Below are positions 26,474-34,752 of a stretch of 64,000 bases of DNA, in pieces. The DNA is taken from the NCBI GenBank assembly GCA_017410245.1, contig JAFQRE010000039.1:1-64000 (forward strand), read 5' to 3'. The stretch is from Bacteroidaceae bacterium (GTDB lineage Bacteria > Bacteroidota > Bacteroidia > Bacteroidales > Barnesiellaceae_A). The position numbers and the translations under genes were made by a program. Below the pieces are notes generated by a model that was not told the DNA's origin, made no database searches, and saw nothing but the letters and a program-made list of their open reading frames with translations. Each line of letters begins with the position of its first letter. Within the stretch, counting starts at the first letter, position 1.

Positions 26474-27100
26474 CTACTGGGTGCTTACAGTGCGACACAA
26501 CTTGCTTTGTAACGAACTGTCGGTAGCACAAGCCTCGCGTAGTTCTATATGATGCCACACTTCCTCCTTCAGCAGCCGAGAGGTTGATGATTGTGCCCCA
26601 AGGTTCCATGTGAGCAGTATGACACGGCGTTTGAGCGTGCGCAATTTGCGTGCAAGCATCTCATGGTCGGCATCACCGGTTATCAGCACCACGTAGTCGA
26701 AGTTGTGAAGCAACGATAGTTGATAGGCTTCCAAAGCAAACCACACATCGATGCCTTTCTCTATAATGGTAGTCTCATTGCCGTTTCTTATCTCGCGCAG
26801 GTGCTTGTAGTGAAATACGACGTCGTTCTCTATCAAGTCATCTTCAAACTTACGTTCGCTATACAACAGGTGTTTGGCGTTGGCATCTTGCACACGATAA
26901 CGTCCTCGGTAATAGTGGCTTTGTGCTATTACACAATCGTGCTCGGGTATTCCGGCCAATTGCGCAATGCTACCGCGTAGGTAGTCGAACAATTTGCCCA
27001 CAACAATGTTTTGTGATGATTGCTCTTTCAGTGCTTCATTTATCTTGGCATAGTATCCGCCATCGATAAATATGCCTATAGAACACAAGGTATTATTCAT
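26474..27100 (-). CDS. NYN-domain (PIN-like) putative ribonuclease
   Basis: A 208-residue protein of the NYN/LabA-like branch of PIN-fold nucleases. The acidic active-site residues can be seen: Asp in GIFIDGGYY (about residue 13), EKGIDVWFALEAY near 125, and the paired Asp in LITGDADHEMLAR near 150. These domains usually cut RNA with a divalent metal; the target is unknown. The ATG at 27100 follows the DUF2007 stop by 12 bases, so the two are probably one transcript. An in-frame TTG 12 bases upstream is the alternative start. Confidence 0.86.
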   Translation of the reverse strand: MNNTLCSIGIFIDGGYYAKINEALKEQSSQNIVVGKLFDYLRGSIAQLAGIPEHDCVIAQSHYYRGRYRVQDANAKHLLYSERKFEDDLIENDVVFHYKHLREIRNGNETTIIEKGIDVWFALEAYQLSLLHNFDYVVLITGDADHEMLARKLRTLKRRVILLTWNLGAQSSTSRLLKEEVWHHIELREACATDSSLQSKLCRTVSTQ

Positions 27101-27112
27101 TTCGTATATCAA

Positions 27113-27343
27113 TTATTCATTATCTCTATTCTCTACAATGCGCGTAGCCTCGTCGACATCGCGCTCAAACACAAGTAGCTGTATGCCACCCAGCGAAGTG
27201 TGACCAATGGGGTAGATTGACGAAAATGTTTCGTTGGTGAGCATGCACGGAATGCCAGCATTCTCAAGCATATCGCGAGCCATCGATGCCTCTACATGAC
27301 TGGAGTAGTGACGTATCGTTACAAGTTTGTCTTGGTCGTTCAT
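27113..27343 (-). CDS. DUF2007 domain protein
   Basis: A 76-residue protein almost entirely made of DUF2007, a small PII-like fold annotated as putative signal transducing. Typical features are the LVTIRHYSSHVEASMARDML start, the NAGIPCMLTNE turn and GGIQLLVFERDVDEATRIV at the end. No catalytic residues are evident. It precedes the NYN gene by 12 bases on the same strand, so it could be a partner or regulator of that nuclease, but this is inference from position only. Confidence 0.88.
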   Translation of the reverse strand: MNDQDKLVTIRHYSSHVEASMARDMLENAGIPCMLTNETFSSIYPIGHTSLGGIQLLVFERDVDEATRIVENRDNE

Positions 27344-27462
27344 AGCAATGAATATTAAAGGTTATATATCGTTTTGCTAAGATAATGAAAAAAATGAAAC
27401 AATGGTCACTCCTGTCGATATTTTATAGCAAATTAAATTTTTATATGTATATATCATAGAGT

Positions 27463-28200
27463 TTATCCAATCATCAACTCTATGCGTTTAGCAATCTCTT
27501 GAGGGTTGTCAATGAGTAGCTGTCCGTGGTTCATGGCGTTAAATACTTCTACTTTGGCCGATGGGCGCAGGCGTAGTAAATGCTTGGCCTGAGGGCGAGC
27601 CACAAAGGCTTCTTTCGTTCCGTACCAATAGTGAATCTCCTTGCCGTAGATTGCTTGCAGTGTACTTGTATATACCGACTTATAGCCATCAATTACTGCT
27701 CGTGTGCCACCATAAGGGTATATCTTGTGGCATTCGTTGAGGAGTACATCGAAGTAGCGAGAGCGGAACACCCGGCTCCAAAAGCCCTTCCAGTGATAAC
27801 AACTCCACACGTTGGCGCATTGTAAGTATCGGAGTGGCTCTACAAGCCAACGTGGCAGCGCGAGTAGCGGTGCTGCGTCCATGATGGCGTATGCTACTGT
27901 CACTTCGTTGCGTTCCAATATGCGTGATAGTATCTTACCGCCCAACGATAGCCCATAAATGCAGTCTATGCGTCCGTTAAGGTGTTCTTTGATATAATTG
28001 ATAACCTGTGATGCTTGGTCGTCGATAGATGTAAAGGCTGTATGCTCACCCAGTGTGAAACCATCTACCTGTACAGCTACAATGTTGAACCGACTCCTTA
28101 ATAATGCTGTAAGAGGCAAGAAAATCTCATAAGATACCCCTAAGCCCGGTATCAGCATCACCGTAGGTTTCTCCTCATTGTTGTAAGATACAAAATCCAT
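27463..28200 (-). CDS. alpha/beta hydrolase
   Basis: A 245-residue alpha/beta-hydrolase fold protein without a signal peptide. The nucleophile elbow is GLSLGG with Ser85, the oxyanion-hole strand is VMLIPGLG near 14-21, and the catalytic His is in MNHGQ near 225. A cap region rich in Trp and Tyr (about 115-150) would set substrate choice, which cannot be predicted. It stands between the DUF2007 gene and the SF1 helicase gene with gaps of 119 and 50 bases. Confidence 0.88.
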   Translation of the reverse strand: MDFVSYNNEEKPTVMLIPGLGVSYEIFLPLTALLRSRFNIVAVQVDGFTLGEHTAFTSIDDQASQVINYIKEHLNGRIDCIYGLSLGGKILSRILERNEVTVAYAIMDAAPLLALPRWLVEPLRYLQCANVWSCYHWKGFWSRVFRSRYFDVLLNECHKIYPYGGTRAVIDGYKSVYTSTLQAIYGKEIHYWYGTKEAFVARPQAKHLLRLRPSAKVEVFNAMNHGQLLIDNPQEIAKRIELMIG

Positions 28201-28250
28201 GTATTTATGTGTTAGGTGAGTATGTATAATATAGAGGTTTCAAATCAGTT

Positions 28251-31034
28251 CTACTTTCTTGGAGAAAAACAATCTTGCCTATTTCCTCTCAATGTCTCTT
28301 CTACTATCTGCCGTTCGTTACTGCCAATGGTAGATAAGCGCAGTAAAGGAATGCCGTAAGAAGCAAGTATTCGATTTTTCTTTTCATCGCGTACCCATTG
28401 TTCCGTACCCTCCATATGATGACGGTATCCATCGGTTTCTATTGCTAATACAGGTTGCTTGCTCACGCGGTTGAAGAGCAGAAAATCGATATGTGTTTTG
28501 GGGTGTAGTGCATATCTCTTTTCATCGTCGGTGAGCAATGATGTGTCGCGCAACAATTGGCTGAGTGGTTGATGACATACTATACCCAGATGGCTGTACT
28601 CGGGATTTCCCTCAATTATCTGTTCCAACATAGCATAGGTGAGGTTTTCTGAGTCGTATTCCGAAATGCGTTTATGCTTTTTCAAGTAAGCCAACCGAGC
28701 CTCGGCGTATTGGCTGTATAGTAAATCGAAAATCGAGTGTATATTGCTATGTGTAATAGTGCAGTTATTGTACTCGATGTATGCCAGCAAGTCGGCAATA
28801 TTACAATCCTTCGGTTGTTCATTGCCCGATACGACAAGGCAGAACTTTTGTTTGGCGCGTGATATGGCTACGTTAAGCAGATTAGGGTCGTCCGAAAATT
28901 GGGTTATGGTATCGTCAACCATAGACATAACAATAGCATCTTTTTCTCGGCCTTGGAATTTGTGCACAGTAGCTACATCAATGCGAAAATCGACCATTGG
29001 CGTTATCAGATCTACTTGTGCATTATATGGTGTGACAACGCCAATATCCTCATCTTCGCCATATTGTATGGTGGGTAAAACTTCACATGCAATTACTTCA
29101 GCCTCTCGTCGATTTATCTTGCCACGACAATGGTTGCCTATAGCTGTGCGCTTGGCCGAGATGACATCTTCCTCACCATTATCTTGGGTCATAATTATCA
29201 GCTTTCCCCCATAGAACTTTTGGTTGCAGAAATTGATGATTTTGGGGTGGCAACGGTAGTGCTCTCGAAGCAATGTCTGTGGTGCATCGGGAAGAACCTT
29301 GCATACCGACTGCAAGAAACTATTATGGGCACAATCGTATCGCTCGTCTATATTATAACTCAAGGCAATAGCTTGCAAACGCAATCTATTCTCTTCGGTA
29401 ATCACATTGGGCAATTGCATCGAATCGCCTACAATAATAGCCCTCTTGGCGCACATAAGAGCCAAGGCTCCCGTTTCAGCCGAGATTTGCGATGCCTCGT
29501 CCATTATCACATAATCAAAAACGGTGTCTTGCTGGAAATTGGTGCGTGACGAAAAAGTAGTACTTAACACCAATGGGTACTCGTCGATCAACTCGGGGAC
29601 TATCTTATTAAATATGGGTCGCTCGTGCTCTTTACCATACTTGTGGTATAATGAGTTGCGCAAGTAGCACATCGATTGCTCCTGCAATTGCGTCATGATT
29701 ACTGTCGCATCGCACAACGATAGACCCTGCTCCAGTGAGGCTATCTCGGCAATCAATTCAGCGTGTTTTACTTCGTAGAATTTAAGTTGTACGATTGGGA
29801 GGAGCGATGCAACGTTGTCCAACGTTTTCATATTGGCAACTCCACTGAAAACCTTCTGCAATTTGTGTTTAAACCTATAATCGAGAATGGCATTTACAAT
29901 TTTGGCAAATACGCCCGTATATCTTTCTCCCTCAACAATGGCTTGTATTTCGTTCCACAAAACCATAAGTTGAGCCGATGATAACTGCTTGCGCATGGTT
30001 ATTGCCGTATTGCGTTTCACCTCTTGCTCAAAATGAGTTTGCTCAACTATTAGTGCATCTAATTCTTGACGGGCAAGAGCCAATCGCTCCTGCATTGCAA
30101 ATATTTCTGTTAAAGCTTTTGATTGGCTGTCGAGCCGGTGTAAATACTCCGGAAAGTCAGCCTCTGCGGTGTGCCATTGCTCTATATTTTCGGGAATATC
30201 TTTTACTGATTCTTGTGTCGCTAAGAATGTTTCTTTATTTGTGTGACTACCCAGCAGTGCCGTAATAAAGCCCATTTGGTAGCGCTCCATCTTTTCAACC
30301 ACATTCTCGATGGCCGAGTTGTTGTTCGACACAACCATTACTCTCTTGCCTTGCACGATAATGTTGGCAACGATGTTGAGAATGGTCTGTGTTTTACCTG
30401 TCCCGGGTGGGCCTTGAATAATGCTTATTTGGTTTTCAAAAGCCGTTTGAACAGCCTTCTGCTGACTTGCATTGCAACCGAAAGGGAAAATCAATGGCAG
30501 AGTTGCATATTTTTGAGGTTGATACTTGTCGGGGTTGAGATATGGGGCTACTGCACGATTATCGTCAAGAAAGTCTATACCTTGGTATTGTTTTAATAAC
30601 AATGGTGTATCGTCATCTTCCGATTTTAGGGGATTGACAGCAGCTACGCTGCGTAAATACTCCAATATACTAAGGGATTGCCGGTCTTCCAAGCACGATT
30701 TTATAAAACTAATCTCCTCTTCTAAGTAGTTGGCATATGAGCCATTGTGAAACTCCACATACCAATACTTCGAGCTACCTCTCCTGAATACGGCAATAAA
30801 AGTCAATGGGCATAGTTGTTGCCCATTGTGGTATATATGACAATGCTGAGGCTCGATAACAACCGGGTTGGTGAGCCATACAGCCCTATTACTACCGTAT
30901 GAGAATGTCTTATTAGGGTTGTTGTTGAATGTAATGTTGTATCTATCTCCGCTGTTGCTTATGGTACATCGTGCTATTTGACGGGTCTTTATTAGACCGT
31001 CAATGACAACCATATTTTCGCGAGGATTTAGCAT
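28251..31034 (-). CDS. SF1 (UPF1-like) helicase with C-terminal DUF2726 nuclease-like domain
   Basis: A 927-residue protein. Residues 1-170 are an uncharacterised N-terminal region. The helicase core begins with a Q-motif-like CNASQQKAV (187-195) and Walker A GPPGTGKT (208-215). Walker B DEAS lies near 530, REHYRCHPKIINFCN near 615, and the last motif VAISRAKQKFCLVV near 750. The C-terminus (about 820-910) has HIDFLLFNRVSKQPVLAIETDG and KNRILASYGIPLLRL, the pattern of DUF2726, a restriction-endonuclease-like fold. So it is probably a helicase-nuclease acting on nucleic acid. A role in repair, RNA metabolism or phage defence are all possible; no partner defence genes are adjacent. ATG at 31034, with a TTG 9 bases upstream as an alternative. 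Confidence 0.88.
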   Translation of the reverse strand: MLNPRENMVVIDGLIKTRQIARCTISNSGDRYNITFNNNPNKTFSYGSNRAVWLTNPVVIEPQHCHIYHNGQQLCPLTFIAVFRRGSSKYWYVEFHNGSYANYLEEEISFIKSCLEDRQSLSILEYLRSVAAVNPLKSEDDDTPLLLKQYQGIDFLDDNRAVAPYLNPDKYQPQKYATLPLIFPFGCNASQQKAVQTAFENQISIIQGPPGTGKTQTILNIVANIIVQGKRVMVVSNNNSAIENVVEKMERYQMGFITALLGSHTNKETFLATQESVKDIPENIEQWHTAEADFPEYLHRLDSQSKALTEIFAMQERLALARQELDALIVEQTHFEQEVKRNTAITMRKQLSSAQLMVLWNEIQAIVEGERYTGVFAKIVNAILDYRFKHKLQKVFSGVANMKTLDNVASLLPIVQLKFYEVKHAELIAEIASLEQGLSLCDATVIMTQLQEQSMCYLRNSLYHKYGKEHERPIFNKIVPELIDEYPLVLSTTFSSRTNFQQDTVFDYVIMDEASQISAETGALALMCAKRAIIVGDSMQLPNVITEENRLRLQAIALSYNIDERYDCAHNSFLQSVCKVLPDAPQTLLREHYRCHPKIINFCNQKFYGGKLIIMTQDNGEEDVISAKRTAIGNHCRGKINRREAEVIACEVLPTIQYGEDEDIGVVTPYNAQVDLITPMVDFRIDVATVHKFQGREKDAIVMSMVDDTITQFSDDPNLLNVAISRAKQKFCLVVSGNEQPKDCNIADLLAYIEYNNCTITHSNIHSIFDLLYSQYAEARLAYLKKHKRISEYDSENLTYAMLEQIIEGNPEYSHLGIVCHQPLSQLLRDTSLLTDDEKRYALHPKTHIDFLLFNRVSKQPVLAIETDGYRHHMEGTEQWVRDEKKNRILASYGIPLLRLSTIGSNERQIVEETLRGNRQDCFSPRK

Positions 31035-31085
31035 CTTATTCAATTTTCACATCAATGATGTGACTTATTCCTTACTGTATATTTA

Positions 31086-31718
31086 TCACTCAGCCATTTG
31101 GCGGCCTGCATCGTATGCCTTTTGCAAGTCCTCCTCCCAGTGAGCTTCGCGCCATGTACGCTTTGCCTCCTCCGAGAAGCCTCCAAGTTCGTAGTTGTCA
31201 TATTTCGCTACTTGACAAGTGTTGTAGCCAACAATGTGCTGTGGCCGGCCAAGAGCCGTTGTGATGCAGTACTCCATTGTGCCATAGCCGTTGCTATTAT
31301 TGCGGTCGGGTGTGCCGTTCATCGTCTCAATGAGCACTACGGGCATACGCTTGGGTGCCGTAAGGCTGTAATCGTTGTACGATAGCCATGGGAAGGTAAG
31401 GCGTTCCAAGAAGGCGCGCATCTGTCCCGTCACTTCTCCAAAGTATATAGGCGATCCAAGTACAAGTCCATCGGCTTGTGCAATCTCCTCCAAAATGGGT
31501 GTCAGGGCATCTTTAAATCGGCAGATGTTAGAAGCCTTCCCTTTCAACTTGCATGCCATACACGACATACAGCCTTTATAGTCGAGGTCATACAAGCGTA
31601 TGGTTTTCAATTCTATATCCTTGCCTACCGATTGTGCTCCTTCGGCCAGTCGTTGCAACATTTTTGCAGTGTTCATATTGCGACGTGGTCCACCATCGAT
31701 GATTATTATTCTTTTCAT
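31086..31718 (-). CDS. flavodoxin/NADPH-dependent FMN reductase family protein
   Basis: A 210-residue flavoprotein of the NADPH-dependent FMN reductase/iron-sulfur flavoprotein-like family. The FMN phosphate loop is in IIIDGGPRRNMNTAKML at the N-terminus. A CMSCMACK cysteine cluster lies at about 50-56, with a further Cys in SNICRFKD, and GLVLGSPIYFGEVTGQMRAFLER near 85-106 binds the isoalloxazine. The cysteines could hold an iron-sulfur cluster, but they do not form a full ISF motif and may be structural. The electron partner is unknown. Transcribed toward the SF1 helicase gene with a 51-base gap. Confidence 0.88.
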   Translation of the reverse strand: MKRIIIIDGGPRRNMNTAKMLQRLAEGAQSVGKDIELKTIRLYDLDYKGCMSCMACKLKGKASNICRFKDALTPILEEIAQADGLVLGSPIYFGEVTGQMRAFLERLTFPWLSYNDYSLTAPKRMPVVLIETMNGTPDRNNSNGYGTMEYCITTALGRPQHIVGYNTCQVAKYDNYELGGFSEEAKRTWREAHWEEDLQKAYDAGRQMAE

Positions 31719-31804
31719 TTGTAGTTGTGTTTTTTAGTTACTTTTGTTATCTCTATAACACTATCGGTGGCTGTTTTGCTCAACCTCATTGGGCTATGGG
31801 GGGA

Positions 31805-32995
31805 TTATGCTTCTGTAATTCCGAGTTGATATTTGTAGTTATTGATATCACCTTTGCTACCTATCGCCTTGCCGGCAACATCGCTCAGTTTAACGCACCC
31901 ATATATAGGTTGTCGTGCATTGATACGGCACTCCTTTAGTTTCATAACGATATTCATAGGTCTTACATTGGGAATGTCGCAGGTGAGGTTGGTGCCTATG
32001 CCGAATGTAACCTTGATGCGACCGGCAAAGTACTCTTTGATGTCGGCCGCGGCTTCAAAATCGAGGCCATCGGAAAATACAATCGTCTTGCTCATAGGGT
32101 CTATACCATACGATTTGTACTTCTCGATAATCTTGTCGCCAAATAGTTTGGGGTCGCCGCTATCGTGACGTACACCATCGTATAGTTTGGCAAGTTTCAT
32201 AGAGAAATTGCGTAGAAAAACATCGAAAGTATAGGTGTCGGTAAGTACTGTCCCCAGATTGCCGTCATACACCTTCACCCATTGTTCCATCACCTCATAG
32301 TTGGCCTCTTTGGGTGTGTGTATGGCTGCTTGAAGCATAAAACACTCGTGAGCCATGGTGCCAATAGGTTTTATGTTGTACTTCATAGCAAGCGATACCG
32401 TAGAAGTACCGGCGAAGGTGGGACAATGTTCTTTCATATACTCTATTACAATCTCCTCCGATAGTGTGTTGAAACGCCGGCGCATGCCGAAGTCGGCAAA
32501 ATAGAGATTGTGTTGCGAAGCTATAGCCACTTTTTTCTCCATCTTGGGTATCATTACCTCGGCGAGTGCGTGGCGTGTCTGGTAGCCATCGCCAATATAT
32601 TGGTGATATAGCTCCGATACAATAGCGAGAATAGGAATTTCGTAGAAAGTAACTTTGTACATCAAGTCCGATACCTCTATGTGCAGATGATGCTCCTCGT
32701 CGAGCCAAGTATCGATTTTGGCCGGCTCAAATCGGAAATAGCGTAGCCACTCCCAGTAACACTGCGGAATATAGTGGATAGTCTCTACAGCCCAGTCAAA
32801 CTCACTTGCTTGCAAAGAGAGTGTGCCCAGATTGTCAAACTCCTTCTTCAGGGCATCGACAAACTCATCGGTATATAGGGTGTTGTTTCGGTCGTGAAAA
32901 GTGAAAGTTCCCCATGCATTGGGAAAATGCACCTGATAGTAGTATGACATAGAGAACTTATAGAGGTCATTCTCGAGTACTGAATTGATTATCAT
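31805..32995 (-). CDS. pncB: nicotinate phosphoribosyltransferase
   Basis: PncB, 396 residues, joins nicotinate to PRPP with ATP hydrolysis to give nicotinate mononucleotide, the entry of the NAD salvage pathway. The family opening LENDLYKFSMSYYYQVHFP, the GTMAHEC histidine near 228 and RHDSGDP near 278 are all present. nadE, which completes NAD synthesis, is in this window at 49645-51576. The ATG is at 32995 and a TAACTTTG -7 candidate lies at 33074-33081. The 86 bases after the stop hold no clear terminator. Confidence 0.95.
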   Translation of the reverse strand: MIINSVLENDLYKFSMSYYYQVHFPNAWGTFTFHDRNNTLYTDEFVDALKKEFDNLGTLSLQASEFDWAVETIHYIPQCYWEWLRYFRFEPAKIDTWLDEEHHLHIEVSDLMYKVTFYEIPILAIVSELYHQYIGDGYQTRHALAEVMIPKMEKKVAIASQHNLYFADFGMRRRFNTLSEEIVIEYMKEHCPTFAGTSTVSLAMKYNIKPIGTMAHECFMLQAAIHTPKEANYEVMEQWVKVYDGNLGTVLTDTYTFDVFLRNFSMKLAKLYDGVRHDSGDPKLFGDKIIEKYKSYGIDPMSKTIVFSDGLDFEAAADIKEYFAGRIKVTFGIGTNLTCDIPNVRPMNIVMKLKECRINARQPIYGCVKLSDVAGKAIGSKGDINNYKYQLGITEA

Positions 32996-33073
32996 AACCG
33001 TGTCTTTAATATCTTGTATCTATGCGCTGCAAAATTTGCTTGTCTATATCTTCACATCGCAATTATTTTACTC

Positions 33074-33081
33074 CAAAGTTA
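33074..33081 (-). promoter_or_regulatory. possible -7 element of pncB
   Basis: TAACTTTG on the minus strand, 78 bases before the pncB ATG. No matching -33 box was noted, so this is tentative. Confidence 0.35.
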
Positions 33082-33189
33082 CATAAATTTTTCTACCGTT
33101 ATATCTTTTGAGCCTTTTTATATGTACTGTAAATATGATTTATAGCATCAAAAACATATCGAAGAGTAGTATTCTATGTGTTTTGTATG

Positions 33190-33197
33190 TATCTTTG
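33190..33197 (+). promoter_or_regulatory. -7 element of the second EamA gene
   Basis: TATCTTTG, 20 bases before the ATG at 33218. No standard -33 box is evident. Confidence 0.5.
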
Positions 33198-33217
33198 CGC
33201 CTTGAAATATATCGAGT

Positions 33218-34108
33218 ATGAAAAAGTTAAGCAAGAACGCAATTATAGGCTATCCTGCCGGCATCATTACCGGCATTACCTATGGACTCAATCCGATGTT
33301 TGCCATGCCATTGATGAACAAGGGGGCAGCCATCGAGTCAATACTGTTTTTCCGATATTTGTTTGCTGTAGTACTGCTCGGAGCATTCCTCTTGTTTACA
33401 AGACAGAGTTTCAAGGTGTCGGCTAAGCAGGCGGGTGTGTTGCTTATCCTCGGACTTCTATACACATCGAGTAGTCTGTTTCTCTTTGGGGCATATAACT
33501 ACATTGCCTCGGGTTTGGCTACAACATTGATATTTCTCTATCCCGTATTGGTAGCCATCATTATGGTGTTTCTGCGAGTGGTGCCATCGTGGCCGGTATG
33601 GCTTGCTATTGCGGCAACTTTTGGCGGGGTGCTCATTATGACGCAAGGCAGTGGCGGTGAGGCTGTCAATCCTGTTGGGGTTGCCTTGTCATTGGGCTCG
33701 GCTACGGTATATGCGCTCTTTATAGTCATTATCAATCGTAGCAAGGCGATTGCTCAAATATCCAACTCGTTGCTCACGTTCTATGCTCTTACAGTAGGAG
33801 CTATTGTGTTTTTGGGAAAGATAGCCTTCTCCGATACTGCAATCACAGCTGGAATTTCTACCGGGGGCGATTGGCTCAATCTATTGGGATTGGCCATATT
33901 GCCAACCATTGTTTCTACCGCTACTCTTGCCATAGCTACCCGTAATATAGGTGCTACCAAAGCATCGGTCTTGGGTGTCTTTGAACCCATTACAGCCATA
34001 CTTGTAGGTACGTTGATGTTTGGCGAGCCATTGACCACAAACATACTGTTGGGTATAGGCATTGCTATAGTAGCTGTCACCTTTATGATATCGGTAACAA
34101 AGCGGTAG
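33218..34108 (+). CDS. EamA (DMT superfamily) transporter
   Basis: A 296-residue membrane protein with ten predicted helices arranged as two EamA repeats. It starts GYPAGIITGITYGLNPMFAMPLM, has ASGLATTLIFLYPVLVAIIMVF in repeat 1 and ATKASVLGVFEPITAILVGTLMFGE in repeat 2, the last being a strong DMT hallmark. It is not a close copy of the EamA protein at 4372. The exported substrate is unknown. It is convergent with the YdeI-like gene, with a 12-base gap and no visible terminator. Confidence 0.92.
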   Translation: MKKLSKNAIIGYPAGIITGITYGLNPMFAMPLMNKGAAIESILFFRYLFAVVLLGAFLLFTRQSFKVSAKQAGVLLILGLLYTSSSLFLFGAYNYIASGLATTLIFLYPVLVAIIMVFLRVVPSWPVWLAIAATFGGVLIMTQGSGGEAVNPVGVALSLGSATVYALFIVIINRSKAIAQISNSLLTFYALTVGAIVFLGKIAFSDTAITAGISTGGDWLNLLGLAILPTIVSTATLAIATRNIGATKASVLGVFEPITAILVGTLMFGEPLTTNILLGIGIAIVAVTFMISVTKR

Positions 34109-34120
34109 TTTCTATAGTAT

Positions 34121-34462
34121 CTATTTTGCTATCTTCCACACTTTACGTCCGGCGTCAGTCATGAGTCCGCGTTGTTCAAGGTCGGCACAACGCTGTTTGT
34201 TGAGTTCGGTCCAATGGCTGCCTCGTCGGCGTGGAGTGAGTCGTTGCGCTAAACGGCCATCGGGCAGGCGTTTCTGTGTTGAGTCAATCCACCCAAAACA
34301 CAATGCCTCTTCGACAACTTCAGCGTAGGGTATAATACCCTTTTCGGGGTGTTTGGAACGAGATGTAACTACCCAGCACACCACCTCGGTTGAGTGATTC
34401 TGCTCAAACCACAGCCTCAACTCCTCTCGTTCTGTAAAATGTAATAGATTTATAACCTCCAT
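34121..34462 (-). CDS. YdeI/OmpD-associated family protein, short form
   Basis: A 113-residue protein matching the N-terminal half of the YdeI family: FTEREELRLWFEQNH, then EEALCFGWIDSTQKRL near 52-67 and QRLTPRRRGSHWTELNKQR near 73-91. Family members are often near 190 residues, so this one lacks the usual C-terminal segment; whether this is a natural short form or a truncation cannot be told by eye. Function is unclear. The name reflects an old association with porin expression. It is driven by a promoter module that duplicates the one upstream of the Pmp3-like gene at 4185, implying shared control. Confidence 0.82.
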   Translation of the reverse strand: MEVINLLHFTEREELRLWFEQNHSTEVVCWVVTSRSKHPEKGIIPYAEVVEEALCFGWIDSTQKRLPDGRLAQRLTPRRRGSHWTELNKQRCADLEQRGLMTDAGRKVWKIAK

Positions 34463-34493
34463 GTCAATAACCCTATATTGTTGTCTATTGCTA

Positions 34494-34581
34494 CAAAGAT
34501 AGGGAAGAAACGAGCGAGAAATATGAAGTTTACTTCAATATTTTTCACAGCGAGTGCAAAATATCTTTGAGGTTTACGTCA
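34494..34581 (-). promoter_or_regulatory. duplicated promoter module, copy 2 (upstream of YdeI-like gene)
   Basis: Read toward the YdeI-like gene, this contains a weak palindrome (34568-34581, TGACGTAAACCTCA), the perfect palindrome (34524-34537, TGAAGTAAACTTCA) and TATCTTTG (34494-34501), 31 bases before the ATG. 34506-34548 is identical over 43 bases to 4110-4152 in reverse orientation, and the match extends through the weak palindrome. In both copies the two palindromes are exactly 44 bases apart, centre to centre. Confidence 0.75.
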
Positions 34582-34634
34582 AAGGTAGATAAAATATTTT
34601 TCTCATGCTGAGCAAGCAGTCTTTTTAGGCTCTG

Positions 34635-34665
34635 TTGCAATTATATAATAGTTTTACTATATTTG
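34635..34665 (+). promoter_or_regulatory. promoter of the CotH gene
   Basis: TTG (34635-34637), a 20-base spacer and TATATTTG (34658-34665) match the Bacteroidetes consensus. The ATG follows 87 bases later. Confidence 0.65.
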
Positions 34666-34752
34666 CAAAAAACATGCGGGTTTATAGGTATAATTATAGA
34701 GAGTATGCCCCGATTTTGGTAAAAGAGTGTTTAATCAATTTTGTTTTTTGTT

